A DNA stretch of 57,039 bases from Oscillospiraceae bacterium (GCA_020025655.1 JAHHRR010000008.1:1-57039); one strand, 5' to 3'; numbered from the stretch's first letter, positions 41,458-50,121 are shown. The notes: a model not told the origin generated them from the letters alone. Numbers and translations: made by a program.

Positions 41458-42555
41458 ATGAAAAAGTTTTTAGCACTGTTATTAGCATTTGTTATGGTCT
41501 TTGCTCTCGCTGCCTGCGGTGAGAAAGCACCCTCTGAAAAAGCTCCCGCCGAGGAAGCTCCTGCCGAGGAAACTCCTGCTGAGGAGACTCCCGCAGAAGC
41601 CGGCGACGATGACGATTTCCACATGGACATCAAGTTCTCCAACGTCTTCCAGCCCACCGAATGGAACTACAAAGCTTCCGAAAAGCTGGCTGAGATGATC
41701 ACCGAGAGAACCGAAGGCCATGTAACCGTTACCTACTATGGTCAGAACACTCTTGACTGCTACGCTGACTCTGTTACCCGTGCTGTCAACGGTGAAAACT
41801 GGATGGGTCTTGAAGAGCCCTCCCTGTTCGCTGACTACGAAGGCGACTCCGCAATGGTCCTCGCTCCCATGCTGTACAGCTCCAACGAGGAGTACAACTA
41901 CGTTATGGAGTCTCAGTTCGTTACCGATCTTATAGACAGACTGGCTGAGAGCGGCATCCACGTTCTGGATACCCACTACTCCTTCGGCTTCCGTTCCGTC
42001 GTTACCAACCTCGACGTAACCAAGCCTGAGGACCTGAACGGCCACGTTCTGCGTGCAACTTCCTCCGCACTGTTCACCAAGACCCTCGAAGCTCTTGGCG
42101 CAACTGCTAACCCCATGACCTTCACCGAATGCCTGCAGGCTATTTCCTCCGGCGTTGTTGAAGGCTTCGAAGGCTCCGTTTCCACCATCGCCGGTGCTGG
42201 TAAGCCCTACGAGCTGGTTAAGAACGTTGCTTCCACCAACCACCTGATCGCTACCCGTTGGCTCTTCATCTCCGAAGACTGCTGGCAGCAGATCCCCGAG
42301 AAGTACCAGACCATCATTGAAGAGGCTGCTCTTGAGTGCGGTATGTGGGAACAGCAGAGCTGCGAAGAGGACGAAGCTACTCAGATCGCTATGCTGAAAG
42401 AGAACGGCGTTAAGTGGAACGACGTTGACCTTGACGCATTCCAGGAAGCTTGCGCTCCTGTTGTTGACTGGATCATCGACGAGTACGGTTCTTCCCGTGA
42501 AGCTTACGATACCCTGACCGGTCTTGTTGCAGAATTCCGTGCAAGCAAAGGCTGA
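41458..42555 (+). CDS. dctP: TRAP transporter substrate-binding lipoprotein, DctP family
   Basis: A 365-residue lipoprotein: signal peptide with lipobox LAAC (Cys20), a linker of repeated acidic PAEE(A/T) units encoded by near-identical 15-base repeats (about 41530-41600), then a DctP fold with the family stretch LNGHVLRATSSALFTKTLEALGA (Arg that binds carboxylate ligands) and GVVEGFEGSVSTI. It binds an organic acid or related solute outside the membrane. AGAAGGAGA precedes the ATG at 41458. Codon use is strongly biased to GTT, GCT, ACC, AAC, TTC and CGT, so it is probably one of the most highly expressed genes of the window. Ligand unknown. Confidence 0.93.
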   Translation: MKKFLALLLAFVMVFALAACGEKAPSEKAPAEEAPAEETPAEETPAEAGDDDDFHMDIKFSNVFQPTEWNYKASEKLAEMITERTEGHVTVTYYGQNTLDCYADSVTRAVNGENWMGLEEPSLFADYEGDSAMVLAPMLYSSNEEYNYVMESQFVTDLIDRLAESGIHVLDTHYSFGFRSVVTNLDVTKPEDLNGHVLRATSSALFTKTLEALGATANPMTFTECLQAISSGVVEGFEGSVSTIAGAGKPYELVKNVASTNHLIATRWLFISEDCWQQIPEKYQTIIEEAALECGMWEQQSCEEDEATQIAMLKENGVKWNDVDLDAFQEACAPVVDWIIDEYGSSREAYDTLTGLVAEFRASKG

Positions 42556-42580
42556 TTTTACTGACAGAAACATATAATTT

Positions 42581-42612
42581 GTCAGGCTGCCTGGTAACAC
42601 GGGCAGCCTGAC
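42581..42612 (+). other. Hairpin between dctP and dctQ
   Basis: A perfect 11-base-pair stem (GTCAGGCTGCC, 42581-42591 with 42602-42612) without a T-run. Such stems stabilise the message of the binding protein or lower expression of the membrane genes after it, which fits the excess of binding protein needed. Confidence 0.7.
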
Positions 42613-42658
42613 ACCACATTTAGAAAAGTCTGAGATTTAACATAAGGGATTTTTTATT

Positions 42659-43213
42659 ATGAAGAAAAAAGTTACACCGTTATATATATTAAAAAATCTT
42701 GACGCTATTATCACTGCCGCTACCCTCACAATATGCGTTATTCTGGTTAACTTTAACGTAATCATGCGCTATGTAGCACATCACCCCATTCAGTGGAGTG
42801 AGGAAATTGTTACCAGCCTTTTTGTTTGGACCGTATTTATCGGCAGCGCATACGCATATCGTATGCACGCACACCTCGGTGTTGATATAGTTGTCAATCA
42901 TCTTCACGGCAAACCTAAAGCCATCGTCAGCTGGATAGTTACCATTATCGAGCTTGCAATTCTTGTCATGGTCACTATTATAAGTGCCGAGTATGTTTAC
43001 CATCTTCTTTACGTTCGAGGCAACTTCAAGCCCGCAGTCACTGATGTTTTGCGTATTCCCAAAGCCTACACCGGTATCGCTGTTCCAATAGGCTTTGGTC
43101 TATCGACTATATATTCTATTTACTTTATTCTTACTGATAAGCTTCACCTTATCAAGAGAAAAGCTGCTCCTGAAGACGAAGATTCCTATAAAGTAGAAGG
43201 AGGGAACTTCTAA
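42659..43213 (+). CDS. dctQ: TRAP transporter small permease, DctQ family
   Basis: 184 residues with four membrane helices (about 12-32, 48-68, 88-112, 133-153). The family marker is NVIMRYVAHHPIQWSEEIVTSLFVWTVFIGSAYAYR. It forms the small membrane subunit that pairs with DctM. AAGGGA lies before the ATG. Its TAA overlaps the ATG of dctM (TAATG), so the two subunits are translated together. Confidence 0.93.
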   Translation: MKKKVTPLYILKNLDAIITAATLTICVILVNFNVIMRYVAHHPIQWSEEIVTSLFVWTVFIGSAYAYRMHAHLGVDIVVNHLHGKPKAIVSWIVTIIELAILVMVTIISAEYVYHLLYVRGNFKPAVTDVLRIPKAYTGIAVPIGFGLSTIYSIYFILTDKLHLIKRKAAPEDEDSYKVEGGNF

Positions 43214-44532
43214 TGACTTTAACATTCACTCAGATAATTCCCATAATTCTTGTATTCCTACTATACTTTATGGGTCTGCCTATCGTTTATTCACTTTTAG
43301 GCTCAACATTCTTCTATTTCCTTGTTCTTGACCCCAACACCCAGTGCTGGCTGCTTCTGCAGAAGGTTATGAACTCTACCCAGTCTTTCTCAATGCTGGC
43401 TATCCCCTTCTTCATTATGTCCGGTTCTATCATGAACTTCGGCGGCATAAGCGACAAGATGATGGACTTCTGTGAATGCGTCACCGGCCATATGCGTGGC
43501 GGCCTTGCACAGGTTAACGTCCTTCTTTCCATGCTCATGGGCGGCTGCTCCGGTTCTGCTAACGCAGACTGCGCTATGCAGTCCAAGATGCTCGTTCCCG
43601 AGATGGAGAAGAGAGGCTATTCAAAAGCATTCTCCGCTGCTATCACCGCAGCTTCCTCTGCTGCTACTCCTGTTATTCCCCCCGGAGTTAACCTTATCAT
43701 TTACTGCCTGATTGCTCAGGCTTCTCTGGGCCGCACCTTCGCAGCAGGCTATGTTCCCGGTATTCTTATGTCTGTTGCTATGATGATTACTGTTGCAATC
43801 ATCGCAAAGAAGCGTAACTACCCCAAGACCAGAGAGAAGTTCCCCCCTGCAAAGGTTGTCCTCAAGCAGGCACTTGATTCCTTCTGGGGTCTGTTCTTCC
43901 CCTTCGGCATTATCCTCGGTATGCGTTTCGGTCTGTTCACTCCCTCTGAGGGCGGTGCTGTTGCAGTTCTTTACTGCATCATTATCGGCAGCCTGGTTTA
44001 TAAGAAGCTGAACCTCAAGAAGCATCTTATTCCCGTTCTGCTCGATACTATCGCCGGTACTTCCAGCGTTGTTCTTATCATGGTTTCCGCTAACGTCTTC
44101 GGTCAGTACATGACCTGGATCAACCTGCCCACCATCGTTACCAACGCTGTTCTGTCCATCACCTCCAACAAGTATGTATTCCTGATGCTCACCAACGTCG
44201 TTCTGCTTGTTATGGGTATGTTCCTTGAAGGCGGCGCTGCTCTTATGATTATCACTCCTCTGCTTCTGCCTGTTGCAAAGCAGCTGGGTGTCGGTGTTTA
44301 CCACTTCGGTCTTGTTGCAATCGTCAACATCATGATCGGCGGTATCACTCCTCCTTTCGGCTCTATGATGTTCACCACCTGTGGTATCACAGGATGCCCC
44401 ATCAGTTCGTTCCTGAAAGAGATCTGGCCGTTTATCCTGTGCCTGATTCTCGTCCTCTTACTGCTCACCTTCTGCCCTGTGCTCATCGATATCGTCCCGA
44501 ACCTTATCTATGGCGTGGAAGGCGCTATGTAA
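43213..44532 (+). CDS. dctM: TRAP transporter large permease, DctM family
   Basis: 439 residues with about twelve helices; DctM features are IPFFIMSGSIMNFGGISDKMMDF, GGCSGSANADCAMQSKMLVPEM, and VIPPGVNLIIYC, with a repeated motif in the second half (IGGITPPFGSMMFTTCGITG). It uses a sodium gradient to move the solute delivered by DctP. Codon bias matches dctP. It closes the operon before a strong terminator. Confidence 0.94.
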   Translation: MTLTFTQIIPIILVFLLYFMGLPIVYSLLGSTFFYFLVLDPNTQCWLLLQKVMNSTQSFSMLAIPFFIMSGSIMNFGGISDKMMDFCECVTGHMRGGLAQVNVLLSMLMGGCSGSANADCAMQSKMLVPEMEKRGYSKAFSAAITAASSAATPVIPPGVNLIIYCLIAQASLGRTFAAGYVPGILMSVAMMITVAIIAKKRNYPKTREKFPPAKVVLKQALDSFWGLFFPFGIILGMRFGLFTPSEGGAVAVLYCIIIGSLVYKKLNLKKHLIPVLLDTIAGTSSVVLIMVSANVFGQYMTWINLPTIVTNAVLSITSNKYVFLMLTNVVLLVMGMFLEGGAALMIITPLLLPVAKQLGVGVYHFGLVAIVNIMIGGITPPFGSMMFTTCGITGCPISSFLKEIWPFILCLILVLLLLTFCPVLIDIVPNLIYGVEGAM

Positions 44533-44580
44533 GTCAGTTAACGACAGCATAGCCGTCAGGCAAATATCTTTAACACAGCT

Positions 44581-44620
44581 TCGGCAGCATTCCGAAATCG
44601 GGATGCTGCCGATTTTTATT
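44581..44620 (+). terminator. Terminator of the TRAP operon
   Basis: A perfect 15-base-pair stem (44581-44595 with 44598-44612, TCGGCAGCATTCCGA) with an AA loop and TTTTTATTT. Confidence 0.93.
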
Positions 44621-44660
44621 TGCTGTCAGTCTGTGTTAAGGTCTGGTTATTCCAAATAAA

Positions 44661-44710
44661 AAGCAAAACGACAGGCAAGGTTTCAGCCCTGCCTGTCGTT
44701 TTTAATTTTG
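44661..44710 (-). terminator. Terminator of the VanZ-like gene
   Basis: A 13-base-pair stem (AAAACGACAGGCA from 44665, with TGCCTGTCGTTTT) with A and T runs on either side, convergent with the TRAP terminator. Confidence 0.85.
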
Positions 44711-44733
44711 TATTCTGCTTCTATGTAATATGC

Positions 44734-46137
44734 TCAGTCGGCAGGAACCAGAAGTCCCCTGCCTACCGGCTGTCCCTCAACAAGAGCATCAAATACATAT
44801 ACAGGGCGGTAAAAGCCCTTGCTGTCCACACAGTACTCTATATTGCAGCCTGTAATTTCGTAGAAATCGGGCTCGTTGCCATGAAACCATTCAGGTCCTG
44901 TAAACTGACCCTTTTGCAGCTTTTCCCACGCCTGCTGCTCTGAGCAAATAGGCACTTCCGAATACTCGGTATAGTGGATAAGAAACTGATATAACTTTTT
45001 GACCTGTCCTTCCTTATCCAGCTCACAGCTCAGCGAGCCGTCATACATCACTCCGTCTTTTAAAAGCTGATGTGCCACAAACATATAATTGCCGTAGTCA
45101 TCTCGCATAAACTCGGTCTGCTCCGGTATATCAGGGTCAAACTCTTTAAGTGCTTTCAGCACCTGCTCCTCTGTAAAATCAGTCTCATCTGTGCCATATG
45201 CCTTACCGCAGTATTCGTAAATATAACTTCCGTCAATATAATTCACATAAAGCAAGCCGTCAGAATCAGCGTCGTGATAGGTAGCCGCAGAATCAAAATA
45301 GTTTATATGACCCATGCGGCGGCCTCTGGCCTCAAAAAACTCCTGTGCAAATTTGTCGCTGTTCTTCTTTGTGATTGACGGTGCTTTATAAACTGCTGCC
45401 ATGCCTTCTTCATCGCTCAGTTCGCAGGAAAGCTTCCATGATATATCCGAGGTGTTGACTCTGTAACTGGGTGCAAGAATCAGATTGCCGTACTCTTTAA
45501 AATGATACCTTGCAAACATACCCGAAACCGCCAGCAGGAAAACAACCGGTACAGCGATATATGCAGAGAACTTCCTCCACCTGTTCTGCCCGCAGTCTTT
45601 AAGTGATAAAATCGCAAGCACAGCGCATCCGCCAAGTAATGCTCCCAGCGCATTGCAGAAAAGGTCGTCCACATCCATAATTCCAATGCCTGTATAATAC
45701 TGGACAGTTTCGATTATCCCCGACACTCCGAAACCTATAAGAAGAGTCCAATACCATTTTCCCAGCTTTCTACTGAGCAGCGGCAGGCAGATACCCATAG
45801 GCATAAACATGAACACGTTAATGAGTACATTCAGCCAGCTCTGCTGAGAGAAGCTGTTCCATGCATCACGCCACGCTCTGAACAGATAGAAGTTTGCATA
45901 CTGCCCATAACCCGGACTTCTGCCCATAAGTGTTGTGGTTATCAGAATCCCCATATAACCTGCAAAAATCAGGAACACCACTGCCTTCTGCCACGGGAAT
46001 TTCTTCTCGCCCCTGTATTTTCTTTTAAAATACAGATAATACACTGCCAGAATAAGCGCTGCCAGCACTGCTCCCAAAGCAATTACCGGCAGGCTGTTTT
46101 TCAGATGCCGTATAATAAAATAGATAAAATTTGTCAT
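44734..46137 (-). CDS. VanZ-like membrane protein with large C-terminal outer domain
   Basis: 467 residues. Residues 15-215 are a VanZ-like membrane unit with about six helices and the family pattern LNVLINVFMFMPMGICLPLL, GFGVSGIIETVQYYTGIGIMDVDDLFCNALGALLG. The remaining 250 residues are outside the membrane helices and have no domain I can name; repeated YxxY and acidic patches suggest a beta-rich fold as in PepSY-like or lipoprotein domains. VanZ itself lowers teicoplanin binding; the wider family is uncharacterised. GAGGGAAAAGG precedes the ATG. It is monocistronic. Confidence 0.82.
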   Translation of the reverse strand: MTNFIYFIIRHLKNSLPVIALGAVLAALILAVYYLYFKRKYRGEKKFPWQKAVVFLIFAGYMGILITTTLMGRSPGYGQYANFYLFRAWRDAWNSFSQQSWLNVLINVFMFMPMGICLPLLSRKLGKWYWTLLIGFGVSGIIETVQYYTGIGIMDVDDLFCNALGALLGGCAVLAILSLKDCGQNRWRKFSAYIAVPVVFLLAVSGMFARYHFKEYGNLILAPSYRVNTSDISWKLSCELSDEEGMAAVYKAPSITKKNSDKFAQEFFEARGRRMGHINYFDSAATYHDADSDGLLYVNYIDGSYIYEYCGKAYGTDETDFTEEQVLKALKEFDPDIPEQTEFMRDDYGNYMFVAHQLLKDGVMYDGSLSCELDKEGQVKKLYQFLIHYTEYSEVPICSEQQAWEKLQKGQFTGPEWFHGNEPDFYEITGCNIEYCVDSKGFYRPVYVFDALVEGQPVGRGLLVPAD

Positions 46138-46374
46138 CCTTTTCCCTCAAAAACGCTCAAATTTCTATTGATTTTCCTTTTTTATCCTATCACAAATATT
46201 ATTCCTATTCAATCAAAATCCTCTTCCCATAAGCGTATTGAGAATGTCTGATTTTGAGTCTGAGCTTCCAGCTCTTATGCAGAATTACCCTCTGCTTACT
46301 GTTCAGTTCGGCTCTGCGCCTGCCCCATGCTCGGTAATTTACAACTGCCTTTATCCCCTGCTTGAAAGCGCAAA

Positions 46375-46423
46375 AAATATGCCGTCATGCTGGAGCTGCA
46401 AGGCTCTGTAAGGCGGCATATTT
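46375..46423 (-). terminator. Terminator of the DUF89 gene
   Basis: AAATATGCCG (46375-46384) pairs with CGGCATATTT (46414-46423), enclosing a small GAGC/GCTC hairpin; on the minus strand a T-run follows. The 325-base gap 46138-46462 otherwise contains only a 55-codon open frame without a ribosome site, which I do not call. Confidence 0.7.
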
Positions 46424-46462
46424 ATCAGATATACGGAAATCTGATGCTTCCCGATATTCTAA

Positions 46463-47353
46463 TTAAAGGAAAATCTCTCTGCGCACTTTTTCGTCGGAGG
46501 CCAGAATTCCGGAGAACTGCTTTACCTTGAACATCTCCGCAAACATCTCGCATTTGCACAGGAATACATAGTATACATTTTTCCCGCAGTGATGAAGTGC
46601 CTCGAAATTCCCCTGACCCTTGGACAGGATTACGTCCGCTTCTTCAAACAGCTTTCCTGCCTCCGGAGAAAGGCGTTCGGGTACAGTACCGCAGATACCG
46701 CTGCCGTTTCCCTGAACTGTAAATTCTTTCGTGAGGCCCACCTGTTCGGCATCCTCCATAGTAACGTCATTTATAACCGGTTCTCCACGGACGATAACAC
46801 TTATTTCCGTCTGAGGACACTCTCGCTCTATCTCCCTCAGAAGCAGCTTGTCCATCACTATTTCTCCGCAGTTATCTGCCAGCAGAACCAGCTTTCTTGC
46901 GGTTTTCAGCTCTGATTTAAGCTTTTTAAGCTCTGTTTCGTCCACAGAAATATCATGGTAAGTCATCAGGAGCTCATGGAGACGGTTTTCATCAATGCTG
47001 TCCATTGCCCCGAAGTCGATAAAGTTTCCCACCATGGAAAATTGGAGTGCGGTTTTAAGAGGATCGTCAGATGAGATTATCTTCTGCTCCACTTCCTCCT
47101 CATACTCCATCATCATGCTGTTATAGTACTTCTTTATTTCTGCATACTCATTTCCAATGGGGAAATAATCCTTTCGCATCTCCACAACCTGCTCAATCAG
47201 CAGCGGCGTCGAGATATCCTCCGGTGCAGAAGCCAGAATTCCCAGCAGCTTCTGGAGAAATTCCCGTTTTTTATCCTCAGGGGCTGTCTTGGGTGCAGCA
47301 TTTATATGATGCCTGAGCAGGCAGGCTATACATTCTGAACGCAGTCTTGCCAT
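46463..47353 (-). CDS. DUF89 / ARMT1-like damage-control phosphatase
   Basis: 296 residues of the DUF89 family: N-terminal ECIACLLRHH, the metal-binding VLLADNCGEIVMDKLLLREI, VIVRGEPVINDVTMEDA, and ADVILSKGQGNFEAL near the end, with CKCEMFAEMF after it. Members are metal-dependent phosphatases thought to remove damaged or excess sugar and cofactor phosphates. The length is typical of the short bacterial type. It has its own promoter and terminator. Substrate not determined. Confidence 0.9.
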   Translation of the reverse strand: MARLRSECIACLLRHHINAAPKTAPEDKKREFLQKLLGILASAPEDISTPLLIEQVVEMRKDYFPIGNEYAEIKKYYNSMMMEYEEEVEQKIISSDDPLKTALQFSMVGNFIDFGAMDSIDENRLHELLMTYHDISVDETELKKLKSELKTARKLVLLADNCGEIVMDKLLLREIERECPQTEISVIVRGEPVINDVTMEDAEQVGLTKEFTVQGNGSGICGTVPERLSPEAGKLFEEADVILSKGQGNFEALHHCGKNVYYVFLCKCEMFAEMFKVKQFSGILASDEKVRREIFL

Positions 47354-47385
47354 GGCTAATTTCCTTTCAAAAGTTCTATTACAGA

Positions 47386-47414
47386 ATTTTATTAAATACC
47401 CCGGCCTTTGTCAA
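47386..47414 (-). promoter_or_regulatory. Promoter of the DUF89 gene
   Basis: On the minus strand TTGACA (47414-47409), a 17-base spacer, TAAAAT (47391-47386), about 35 bases before the ATG. It lies back to back with the plus promoter at 47426. Confidence 0.7.
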
Positions 47415-47425
47415 GTATCCCGCTC

Positions 47426-47454
47426 TTGCATTATTATTGGCGCTGGGCTAAAAT
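47426..47454 (+). promoter_or_regulatory. Promoter of the small membrane protein gene
   Basis: TTGCAT (47426-47431), a 17-base spacer, TAAAAT (47449-47454). Transcription would begin only about 13 bases before the TTG start, leaving just room for the CGGAGG ribosome site. Confidence 0.6.
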
Positions 47455-47473
47455 ACTCTGCGGAGGCGATATT

Positions 47474-47656
47474 TTGAAAAACAAAACACTTCTTTGGATT
47501 ATAGGAATTCTGGCCGCAGTTCTGTTAGCAGGCAGCTTTGTAGTAAAGTACACTTTTGATGCACCAAACATTGCTGATATCATCAGGGTAATCGGTTTTA
47601 TATGTCTTGCGGTATTTACCGTATACAAATTCAGAGGCGAAAAGCCTGAGGAATAA
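47474..47656 (+). CDS. Small two-helix membrane protein, function unknown
   Basis: A 60-residue protein with two hydrophobic stretches (about 5-25 and 36-50) and a basic-acidic tail KFRGEKPEE. I do not recognise a family. The start is TTG at 47474, with CGGAGG eight bases upstream; longer in-frame starts cross the promoter and are unlikely. It precedes the flavodoxin-fold gene by 88 bases and may share its transcript. Confidence 0.6.
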   Translation: MKNKTLLWIIGILAAVLLAGSFVVKYTFDAPNIADIIRVIGFICLAVFTVYKFRGEKPEE

Positions 47657-47744
47657 GCTTATTGCATATTCAGCATTTCCGGAGCTGTGCCGGAAGCTTA
47701 AATAACCTGTAATCATTATCTTCGTAAAAAAGGAGAACTCCCCC

Positions 47745-48335
47745 ATGGAGAAATTATTATTTGTAGACTGCTGCATAAGACGTGAGCTTTCAAACACCAA
47801 AGCTCTGGCCGATTATTTTATGGATAAAGTACGCAGAAGCGGCAAATATGAGATTGAAACACTCTGCCTTATGGATGAACCCTTAAACGTCCTGACTGAG
47901 GGATTTTTCAGACAGCGTGAAGAGCTTCTGGAGGCAAAGGAGCTTGACCATCCCAGATTCAGATATGCCCATCAGTTTGCAGAGGCCGACAAAATCGTTA
48001 TTGCTGCACCGTTCTGGGATTTGAGTATCCCTGCGCTGCTGAAGGTATATATCGAAAACATCTGTGTACACGGAATTACCTTCGGCTACGGCAAACAGGG
48101 TATGCACGGCCTATGCAAGGCCAGCAACCTTGTGTTCATTACTACCCGTGGTACTTTTTATGAGAATTCCCCCATGGAGATGGGCTCTGCCTATATTCAG
48201 GCCATGAGCAGCTTCTGGGGTATTGAAAATTACGACTGCATTTTTGCCGAGGGTCTGGACGCACGTCAGGAGCCTGTCGAGACTTTAATGGAAAAGGGCA
48301 GAAAGCTTGCCGACAAGGTTGCCGAAAAATTCTGA
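47745..48335 (+). CDS. NAD(P)H-dependent flavodoxin-fold oxidoreductase
   Basis: 196 residues of the flavodoxin-like quinone/azo reductase group: LLFVDCCIRRELSNTKALADYF (the phosphate-binding start of the FMN site), KIVIAAPFWDLSIPALLKVYIENICVHGITFGYG, and a later FITTRGTFY. It would use FMN to pass electrons from NAD(P)H to quinones or azo compounds. The FMN loop carries CCIRRELSNT where SPR-xS is common. AAAGGAGA precedes the ATG and a terminator follows directly. Confidence 0.87.
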   Translation: MEKLLFVDCCIRRELSNTKALADYFMDKVRRSGKYEIETLCLMDEPLNVLTEGFFRQREELLEAKELDHPRFRYAHQFAEADKIVIAAPFWDLSIPALLKVYIENICVHGITFGYGKQGMHGLCKASNLVFITTRGTFYENSPMEMGSAYIQAMSSFWGIENYDCIFAEGLDARQEPVETLMEKGRKLADKVAEKF

Positions 48336-48352
48336 AATTTTATTATAGGTGT

Positions 48353-48386
48353 AAAAAAGAGGACAGGTTTTACCTGTCCTTTTTCA
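48353..48386 (+). terminator. Terminator of the flavodoxin-fold gene
   Basis: A-run, GGACAGGT (48361-48368) pairing with ACCTGTCC (48372-48379) around a TTT loop, then TTTTTC. Confidence 0.85.
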
Positions 48387-48479
48387 CATCTGATTTTCTG
48401 TTTTTAAAATATCTCCGCTTAAAGCAGCGTATCGGTCCCGGCTCTATCCGAATAAAAGCCGGAGTCCGCACAGTCTGTT

Positions 48480-49124
48480 TTATTCACTTTCGGCACAGCC
48501 TACTCTTTTAAAACATTTCAGAGACTTAAAGCTGAAACTCTGAATTAAATCAATGGTATAAGAGGAAATTGTAACCGTTATAAGGGAGAAAAATATTCTC
48601 TTAAAGGGAATGTAGCTCAGTGAGAGAAGGAGAACAGTGAGGTCTGTAAAGAGATAGCTTCTGGAAAGCTTCCAGCCGCTGAGCTTTGAAATAACCAGTG
48701 CCAGAGCATCGTCGCCGCCGGATGCGCCGCCGTGCTTTACAACTATACCTACACCTACACCTACAAAAAGGCCGCCCAGTATTGCCGCCACAAGGGGCTG
48801 TGAAGAAAAATCGGGCAGGATGGGTCCTATAAATTCAAAGGTATTATAGAACATAGAGAACGACAGACTTGATATAATTGCACTTTTCAAGAAGTCCTTA
48901 CCCAGCATTTTGTAGCCGATAAGATAACAGGTAAGGTCAAGAATTACTCCGGAAATTCCCGGTGTTATATTAAACCAGTGCTGAAGCAGAAGTGTAAAAC
49001 CCAGAATACCGCCTTCGGTAACAGCACAGCGGCTGTGTATATTGAACATTCCGAAAGCCAGAATGCCAGTGCCAAGTATCAAATATGGTATTCTCTGAGC
49101 GAATTTGTTGGATATGCGTTTCAT
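48480..49124 (-). CDS. YitT/YczE-type membrane protein under MerR control
   Basis: 214 residues with about five or six helices and the family pattern GTGILAFGMFNIHSRCAVTEGGILGFTLLLQHW, GLFVGVGVGIVVKHGGASGGDDALALVIS. The family is of unknown function. AGGAGG precedes the ATG. Its promoter has a 19-base spacer and overlaps the promoter of the divergent MerR gene, so it is the clear candidate target of that regulator. This suggests a role in handling the compound that the regulator senses. Confidence 0.85.
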   Translation of the reverse strand: MKRISNKFAQRIPYLILGTGILAFGMFNIHSRCAVTEGGILGFTLLLQHWFNITPGISGVILDLTCYLIGYKMLGKDFLKSAIISSLSFSMFYNTFEFIGPILPDFSSQPLVAAILGGLFVGVGVGIVVKHGGASGGDDALALVISKLSGWKLSRSYLFTDLTVLLLSLSYIPFKRIFFSLITVTISSYTIDLIQSFSFKSLKCFKRVGCAESE

Positions 49125-49143
49125 CTTAAAATATAACCTCCTA

Positions 49144-49186
49144 TTGACAGTATACAGTATAAAGGATATAGTTACTATACTGTCAA
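49144..49186. promoter_or_regulatory. Interlocked divergent promoters and palindrome for MerR control
   Basis: TTGACAGTATA (49144-49154) and its exact inverse (49176-49186) form a 43-base element. Plus strand: TTGACA, 17 bases, TATAGT (49167-49172), for the regulator gene. Minus strand: TTGACA (49186-49181), 19 bases, TATACT (49161-49156), for the YitT-type gene. A 19-base spacer with an internal dyad (TATAGTaACTATA on the minus strand) is the hallmark of promoters that MerR proteins untwist to activate. Visible directly; binding is inferred. Confidence 0.85.
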
Positions 49187-49200
49187 GGGGGAATTTTTAA

Positions 49201-50010
49201 ATGGATGTAAGATTTACTGTGGGCGAATTTGCAAAGCTCTGCGGTCTTTCCAAGCAGGCACTTATTTTTTACGACAAAGAGGGCGTTGTAAAACCCAAAT
49301 TTAAAGACCCCAATAACGGCTACCGCTACTATACTGCCGACCAGCTGGAGCAGCTGGACAGCATAATGATACTGCGGGAAATGGGTCTTTCTCTGAGCGA
49401 AATAAAAGAGCATATGAAAAACCGCTCTCTCGAAAACAGTCTCCAGATGCTCGAAGCCCAGCACCTTGCAATTCACGAAAAAATTGAAGAGCTTCAGCTC
49501 ATTGAACGCCGTATTGACCAGAAGGCGGAATCACTGCAGATATTCTGCACTCAGGATAAGTCATTCAAGCTCAAACAGTTTCCTCGCCAGTATCTGGCCG
49601 CTGCTCCGGTAAAGCCGCCCGAGGGGCTGCTTGAGGTAGATATTGCGCTGAAAAAGCTCTTAAAGCAGGTTAAGCTGTCGGGAATAAATCACTCTTATAT
49701 GATGGGTGACATAGTCTCTATGGAAAACCTTAAAAACGGGGAATTTCTTAAATTCAAGTACGCTTTCTGCCCTGTTGAAGCAGATGAGGGTACTGTACCT
49801 GTTATTGAAAAGCCTGCCGGTGAATACGCTGTTTTATTCCATTTCGGTCCTTACACCAGTACAGGTGACACTTATCGGAAAATGCTGAGTGAAATTGAGG
49901 CGCACGGCAAGGAAATTGCAGGCGATGCCTATGAATTCTGTGTTCTGGACAGCCTCACCAGCTCCTCACCGGATAATTACTGCACCTATATTCAGATTCC
50001 GGTCAAATAG
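49201..50010 (+). CDS. MerR-family activator with GyrI-like effector domain
   Basis: 269 residues: a MerR winged helix (FTVGEFAKLCGLSKQALIFYDKEGVVKP, then NGYRYYTADQLEQL), a dimer coiled coil (about 75-120), and a GyrI-like binding domain (about 125-269) ending CTYIQIPVK, as in BmrR and TipA-type drug sensors. It binds the 43-base element just upstream and probably activates the YitT-type gene when a hydrophobic compound binds. GGGGG lies nine bases before the ATG. A terminator follows. Confidence 0.92.
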   Translation: MDVRFTVGEFAKLCGLSKQALIFYDKEGVVKPKFKDPNNGYRYYTADQLEQLDSIMILREMGLSLSEIKEHMKNRSLENSLQMLEAQHLAIHEKIEELQLIERRIDQKAESLQIFCTQDKSFKLKQFPRQYLAAAPVKPPEGLLEVDIALKKLLKQVKLSGINHSYMMGDIVSMENLKNGEFLKFKYAFCPVEADEGTVPVIEKPAGEYAVLFHFGPYTSTGDTYRKMLSEIEAHGKEIAGDAYEFCVLDSLTSSSPDNYCTYIQIPVK

Positions 50011-50057
50011 CATTTTCGGTATTTCAGAACTGAATACCCCGATTTTTCAGGAAATTA

Positions 50058-50110
50058 AAAACCGGAAAACCATGTCTGCATAAACAGGCATCGGCTTTCC
50101 GGTATTTTTA
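50058..50110. terminator. Bidirectional terminator
   Basis: ACCGGAAA (50061-50068) and TTTCCGGT (50096-50103) enclose a further ATGxCTG/CAGxCAT stem; A and T runs flank it. It separates the MerR gene from the convergent permease gene. Confidence 0.8.
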
Positions 50111-50121
50111 TCCTTATTGAT

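Noticed and set aside
41482..42600. 372-codon open frame on the minus strand opposite dctP
   Set aside because: A by-product of the strong codon bias and acidic repeats of dctP; it has no family features and lies wholly over a clear lipoprotein gene and the hairpin after it.
43621..44304. 227-codon open frame opposite dctM
   Set aside because: Shadow of the codon-biased dctM gene; low-complexity translation without a fold pattern.
46244..46411. 55-residue open frame starting MSDFESELPALMQNYP
   Set aside because: No ribosome site or promoter, and its last third is the terminator of the DUF89 gene. It may be a relic of a larger gene, but I could not name one.
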